A DNA stretch of 64,000 bases from Microvirga sp. TS319 (GTDB taxonomy: Bacteria; Pseudomonadota; Alphaproteobacteria; Rhizobiales; Beijerinckiaceae): positions 2,083,001 through 2,147,000 of the forward strand of contig NZ_JBGGGT010000002.1 of NCBI RefSeq assembly GCF_041276405.1, given 5' to 3'. The notes under the pieces are model-generated. The model saw nothing but the letters and a program-made list of their open reading frames with translations. It was not told the origin of the DNA and searched no databases. Below, piece by piece: positions 60,322 through 64,000 of the stretch; the stretch's first letter is position 1, and each line of letters begins with the position of its first letter. Both the position numbers and the translations under genes were made by a program.

Positions 60322-62009
60322 CGATGTCCCGCCGCACGTCATCGCTTCCGGCCGCATGCGGGGCTCACCCCATGTCTCACGCCATGTCTCTCCGTCACCC
60401 GGCGGACCATGCCTCCATCGCGGCCTGGGTGGGCTTCTCGGCCATGGCCCTCGGCATGTTCATGGCGATCCTCGACGTCCAGATCGTCGCCACGTCCCTG
60501 CCGGCCATCAGCTCCGCCCTGGATATCTCCCCCGACCGGATGAGCTGGATCCAGACGGCCTACCTGATCGCGGAGGTCATCTCGATCCCGCTGACGGGCT
60601 GGCTCATCCGTGCCCTGACGTTCCGCCGGCTCTTCATGCTGGCCATCGGCGGATTCACGCTCGCCTCGGTCGGATGCGCCGCGAGTTCCGGCTTTGCGTC
60701 ATTGACGGCATGGCGCATCGTGCAGGGTTTCAGCGGCGGAACGCTCATTCCGATGGTGTTTTCCGCCGTTTTCCTCCTGCTACCCCGCAGAGCCGAGGGG
60801 CTGGCGACGACCATCGCAGGTGTCCTGGCCGTCCTGGCCCCGACGCTCGGTCCCGTGGTCGGCGGGTGGACCACCGCCCGCTTTTCCTGGCACTGGCTGT
60901 TCCTGATCAATGTCGTTCCGGGATCGGTTGCGCTTCTCGTCGGTGCGATCTGCCTTCCCCGGCAGAGGTCCGAAGCATCTCTGTTTCGGGCCCTCGACTG
61001 GATCTCGGTCGGATGTGTCGCGATGACGCTGGCGGCCCTGGAGATCGGCCTGAAGGAGGCCCCGAAGCGGGGATGGACGTCTGTTTTCGTTCTTCTGGCC
61101 TTAGCCCTCTGTCTCACGCTCGGCGCCGCTTTCACGGTGCGAACGCTCCGCAGCCCGAGGCCGCTCGTCAATCTCGCGCTCTTCTCCGACGATCGGTTCA
61201 CGGTCGGGTGCATCCTGAGTTTTCTGCTCGGCATCGGGCTCTACGGATCGGTCTATCTCATGCCGGTCTTCCTCGCTCTCGTCAGAGGGCACGGCCCGCT
61301 CCGGATCGGCATCGTCATGCTGGTCACCGGGAGCGCCCAGCTGGTGGCCGCGCCGCTGACGGTCTGGATCGAGCGGCGCGGGTTTGCGGCCCTTCTCGCC
61401 ACCGTTGGCTTCGCGTTGTTCAGCGCCGGTCTGTGGCTGAGTGCCGACCAGACGCCGCAAACGGACTTCGCCGGCATGTTCTGGCCCCAGGTGATCCGCG
61501 GCTCGGCCATCATGCTGTGCATTCTGCCTCCGACCCGGCTGGCGCTGGGGCATCTGGGTCCTGAGCAGGTGGCAGACGCGAGCAGCCTGTTCAATCTGAT
61601 GCGCAATCTTGGAGGTGCGATCGGGATCGCGCTGATCGACACGGTCATCTGGTCCCGCGTGGCAGGGCACGGACAGAATCTCATCGACCGCCTCGCGGCC
61701 GGCGACCGATCGGCTGCCGCCTTCATGGGCTTATCGCCGGATCTGCTGTCGGGTCCTCACCCTCCCCCGGACAGTCCCCTCGCGCAGGCTTTCCTGAAGC
61801 CGCTCGTGGAGAAAGCGGCGCTGACGCTCGCCATCGACGAGGCCTGGCTCCTGGCGGCGACCTTCGCGATGGCAGGAGCGCTTCTGGCCGGAGCGACGGC
61901 ATTCCGGCAGCGGCGTAAAGCCAGGTCTCGCATCCCGCGTGAAAGCGTGGTCGAGACCGCCCGTCCTCGAGCATCGGACGTGCCTTCGAACTCACCTCCG
62001 ATGCTGTAA
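60318..62009 (+). CDS. DHA2-type (EmrB-like) MFS exporter
   Basis: A 563-residue transporter with about 14 helices. MFMAILDVQIVATSLPAI carries the DHA2 helix-1 motif (LDxxIVxxSLP), WIQTAYLIAEVISIPLTGWL and GVLAVLAPTLGPVVGGW (motif C) also fit. It should export the product of the operon. ATG 60318 overlaps the upstream stop; later ATGs at 60372 and 60384 are possible. The last 15 codons and the stop lie in repeat copy F. Confidence 0.92.
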   Translation: MTMSRRTSSLPAACGAHPMSHAMSLRHPADHASIAAWVGFSAMALGMFMAILDVQIVATSLPAISSALDISPDRMSWIQTAYLIAEVISIPLTGWLIRALTFRRLFMLAIGGFTLASVGCAASSGFASLTAWRIVQGFSGGTLIPMVFSAVFLLLPRRAEGLATTIAGVLAVLAPTLGPVVGGWTTARFSWHWLFLINVVPGSVALLVGAICLPRQRSEASLFRALDWISVGCVAMTLAALEIGLKEAPKRGWTSVFVLLALALCLTLGAAFTVRTLRSPRPLVNLALFSDDRFTVGCILSFLLGIGLYGSVYLMPVFLALVRGHGPLRIGIVMLVTGSAQLVAAPLTVWIERRGFAALLATVGFALFSAGLWLSADQTPQTDFAGMFWPQVIRGSAIMLCILPPTRLALGHLGPEQVADASSLFNLMRNLGGAIGIALIDTVIWSRVAGHGQNLIDRLAAGDRSAAAFMGLSPDLLSGPHPPPDSPLAQAFLKPLVEKAALTLAIDEAWLLAATFAMAGALLAGATAFRQRRKARSRIPRESVVETARPRASDVPSNSPPML

Positions 62010-62075
62010 GCCTGCGGTCTTCAGCATCTTTTCACGCAAAACCGGTTCCCACTTCCTGCGTTCGATGCCTCAAGT
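61968..62075. repeat. Dispersed palindromic intergenic repeat, copy F
   Basis: GAGCATCGGACGTGCC with inverted CCTCCGATGCTGTAAG gives the end of the exporter gene; AGCATCTTTTCACGCAAAAC and CGGTTCCCACTTCC are the complement of the GGAAGTGGGAACCGG module of copies D and G. It therefore lies in the reverse orientation and between convergent genes. Confidence 0.75.
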
Positions 62076-62519
62076 CGTCTTTCGACGATAGGTCTCGTGG
62101 CAGCCGCCACAGTTCCGGCCGATCCGCTGCAGCGCGGGTTGCAAACTGGCCTGATCCGTAATCTCCGCCTGGACCGCTCCGGCATCCTGTACGAGCTTTT
62201 CCGCCCGGGCGTCGAAATCTGCTTTTCGTTCCCAGATCACGGGAAGGGCGTCGGTCTTTCCCTGCCGCGAGTTCGGTGGGAACAAGGCGTGGATCTGCCG
62301 GGCATTCTGCTCCACCTGACGCAGGGCGGCCTGGGCGCGCGCCGCGTCGAAGGGGATCTGCCCGCGCGACATCCCGGTCAGCAATCGGACCTGCTCCTGG
62401 TTGTTCTTCATCAGGTCCTGGCGCTGTCGGATAGGATCGCCCTGCTGGGCCGATACCCCGAATCCGGCCGCGATCAGCAGGCTTGCCGCAGCAAGAACCA
62501 TCTTGCGCATGATCCCCAT
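62070..62519 (-). CDS. Cytochrome c prime
   Basis: A 149-residue periplasmic heme protein. A signal peptide (AAASLLIAAGFGVSAQQ) precedes a four-helix bundle; the heme-binding CGGCH is in IGRNCGGCHETYRRK at the very end, as usual. RQRQDLMKNNQEQVRLLTGM and WERKADFDARAEKLVQDA are typical helices. The family binds NO or CO and may protect against nitrosative stress. ATG 62519 or ATG 62510 may start it. Confidence 0.92.
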   Translation of the reverse strand: MGIMRKMVLAAASLLIAAGFGVSAQQGDPIRQRQDLMKNNQEQVRLLTGMSRGQIPFDAARAQAALRQVEQNARQIHALFPPNSRQGKTDALPVIWERKADFDARAEKLVQDAGAVQAEITDQASLQPALQRIGRNCGGCHETYRRKTT

Positions 62520-62685
62520 CCCTTGTTCGCAACTCCGGTGCTCCCGTCAGCGCCAAGATTACTACGGAGGTTCGGGATCCCGGATTGACGCATAGGTGGT
62601 AGGTGCATCGGATAGCGATCCGTGGGCGCTCCCGGCGGCACGCCTTTGGTCGTATGCTGAGGACAGACACGAGCCGGGTGCTGTC

Positions 62686-63237
62686 TTGTCCAAGGTCCGG
62701 AAGCGAGCGGTGGTCATCGCTTGGGGTTTGCTCTCAGCTTTGGGGTTGAAAGGACTTGCTCTGGCGGATCCCTTCACCAAGGCGCCGAGCGATTACGGCA
62801 CGGCCATCAACGACGTCCTGGCGAAAACCGGGTCCGAACTCCGGTTCCACTCGCAGCAATGCGGCGACACCCCTTCTGCGTGGTGCCGCTTCTCGTCCAC
62901 CCACGTCGAGATTCTCGTCATAGGCCGTGATCATCGGCCATCGGACGTGCAGATCGCAAAGATCGTCCTCGCAGCGGATATCCTGAAGGGACATCCCGCC
63001 ATTCAGCCTCATGTGATCGTCGCGGATGCCTTCATCGCTTTGACAGCCACGATGGTCGTCTTCGATCCCGATCTTCCGGCGGACCGGCGCAGCGCGATGG
63101 TGTCGCGGCTCGTTGCGGAGGTCCACAGGTCGGGCCATGGCGAGGACAGCGGCTGTGCCGCCGACTACGTGATCGACCTGCGCCAGGATGCGAGCACGCT
63201 GCTCGTCATGAACGTCGTCCCGAAGAGTGCTCCCTAG
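62686..63237 (+). CDS. Secreted protein, unknown
   Basis: A 183-residue protein with a signal peptide (AVVIAWGLLSALGLKGLALA) and a mature domain with three cysteines (QQCGDTPSAWCRFSSTHVEI, SGCAADYVIDL). It has a repeating alpha/beta look but no recognised family. The start is uncertain: TTG 62686 fits the signal peptide, GTG 62596 gives a longer form, GTG 62710 a shorter one. It ends directly before repeat copy G. Confidence 0.6.
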   Translation: MSKVRKRAVVIAWGLLSALGLKGLALADPFTKAPSDYGTAINDVLAKTGSELRFHSQQCGDTPSAWCRFSSTHVEILVIGRDHRPSDVQIAKIVLAADILKGHPAIQPHVIVADAFIALTATMVVFDPDLPADRRSAMVSRLVAEVHRSGHGEDSGCAADYVIDLRQDASTLLVMNVVPKSAP

Positions 63238-63412
63238 AGCATCGAATGCGGGAGGTGGGAACCGGTTTTGCGTGAGAAGAGGCTCGAGACCACAGGCTTT
63301 CAGCTTCGGATGCGGGTCCGATTTCACATACGATGCGCTCTTTCCAAGGAGGGAGCATCGTGTGTGAAATCCCAAAAGTGCAAATCCACTTTTCACGTCC
63401 GATGCCCTGGAA
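63235..63412. repeat. Dispersed palindromic intergenic repeat, copy G (composite)
   Basis: GAGCATCGAATGCGGGAGGT, GGGAACCGGTTTTGCGTGAG, TTCGGATGCGGGTCCGATTT, then GGGAGCATCGTGTGTG and CACTTTTCACGTCCGATGCC. It contains the module types of both copy D and copy E in tandem. Noncoding. Confidence 0.75.
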
Positions 63413-63480
63413 TGATGCTGGACCGGCACGATATCGCCCGATGCAAGGTTCAGTCTCAGTCGCGGGAGGAATGAGGCGCG

Positions 63481-64000
63481 ATGCGGCTCGGAGCTCATGC
63501 TGAAACCGTCATCGAGTGGCTGGCTCTCAGGCTGAATCTCGGCCCGAAGCCGCTGGCCGACACGCAGGCCGCGTTCCAGTTCGCCCGGATCATCATGGCG
63601 GCCTCCCGGGCCGGCCTGTTCGAAGCCTTGCAGGACGGCGGGCGCACGGCCCAGGAGATCGCCGCCGCGCGCGGTACGGATCCTCGCGCAACCGCCAAGG
63701 TGCTCGATGCCCTTCTGGCCCACGGCTACCTCCGGTATCGCAACGGGCTCTATGAGCTCAACCGGCTGTCCCGGAAATGGCTGCTTGCCGACAGCCCCCA
63801 CACGCTGGCGCACAAGCTCGACTTCCAGGAGATCGAATGGCGCTGGACGGAAGGTTTCGACCGGTGGCTTCTGGACGGGACGGCCCGGGACATGCACGGG
63901 ACCCTCAGCCCCAAGGAGTGGCACCGCTACCAGTGGGGCATGCGCGATTTCTCAACCGCGCCGGCAACCGAAGTGGCCTGGCGGTCCCGTCTGCCCAAAG
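63481..64000 (+). CDS. Winged-helix SAM methyltransferase, N-terminal part (cut by window end)
   Basis: The frame is open from ATG 63481 to the window edge (173 codons). It shows an N-terminal dimerisation/winged-helix domain of family-2 O-methyltransferases: AAFQFARIIMAASRAGLFEA, TAQEIAAARGTDPRATAKVL, GYLRYRNGLYELNRLSRKWL. The SAM domain would lie beyond the window. GGGAGGAATG upstream supplies the ribosome site. It might modify a small aromatic or lipid substrate; any tie to the nearby polyketide operon is unproven. Confidence 0.8.
   Translation, partial: MRLGAHAETVIEWLALRLNLGPKPLADTQAAFQFARIIMAASRAGLFEALQDGGRTAQEIAAARGTDPRATAKVLDALLAHGYLRYRNGLYELNRLSRKWLLADSPHTLAHKLDFQEIEWRWTEGFDRWLLDGTARDMHGTLSPKEWHRYQWGMRDFSTAPATEVAWRSRLPK

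Noticed and set aside
60269-61564. 431-residue plus-strand frame over the exporter
   Set aside because: Shifted-frame shadow of the DHA2 transporter; no hydrophobic helices.

Overview
The window looks like a chromosomal segment of a GC-rich alphaproteobacterium of the order Hyphomicrobiales, most likely Methylobacteriaceae (Microvirga-like). This is inferred from the HWE-family sensor kinases, the rlpA / D,D-carboxypeptidase / tmk / holB / metG / tatD block, the codon use and a dispersed palindromic intergenic repeat. No species is claimed.

Layout. 1-2.3 kb: end of an unknown gene, a ClC chloride/proton antiporter and an IS1182-type transposase scrap. 2.6-13.7 kb: a signalling block with three complete PAS/HWE or hybrid histidine kinases on the plus and minus strands, a fourth HWE kinase carrying an N-terminal ParD-like ribbon-helix-helix domain, and a deletion scar that joins half of an RsbQ-like hydrolase gene to the tail of another hybrid kinase. 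14.3-28.2 kb: an integrated island ending in tRNA-Ser(UGA), with a P4-type integrase, an AlpA-like regulator, a helicase-like ATPase, a PIN-domain protein, a small terminase subunit, podovirus-type internal virion proteins (the third broken), a PrtN-like activator and an unknown two-gene module next to the tRNA end. It has no large terminase, portal, major capsid or tail genes, so it is either a phage satellite or a heavily reduced podovirus-like prophage.

28.8-37.6 kb: a core-genome block: lytic transglycosylase RlpA, D,D-carboxypeptidase, thymidylate kinase, DNA polymerase III delta prime, methionyl-tRNA synthetase, a GH1-like glycosidase, a TatD-type nuclease and a metallo-beta-lactamase-fold hydrolase. 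Most neighbours overlap by a few bases. 37.9-39.7 kb: a small secreted protein and an MCE protein fused to an ABC-auxiliary domain. 39.9-43.8 kb: a Tn554-like transposon (tnpA, tnpB, tnpC on the minus strand), followed by transposase debris.

44.7-56.3 kb: a catalase-related peroxidase, an RND efflux adaptor/pump pair, a PoxB-like relic, two DoxX proteins, a FAD oxidoreductase with a Rieske tail, a PAS-GGDEF diguanylate cyclase, and a membrane / [2Fe-2S] / class III nucleotide cyclase fusion. 56.5-62.0 kb: a five-gene, tightly coupled operon (type III polyketide synthase, methyltransferase, FAD hydroxylase-like protein, second methyltransferase, DHA2-type exporter) that should make and export a methylated, oxidised polyketide phenol or quinone. 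62.1-64.0 kb: cytochrome c prime, a secreted unknown protein and the start of a winged-helix SAM methyltransferase cut by the window end.

Seven copies of a palindromic repeat built around GCATCGGACG / GGAAGTG.. modules fill gaps between chromosomal genes and are absent from the island and the transposon.
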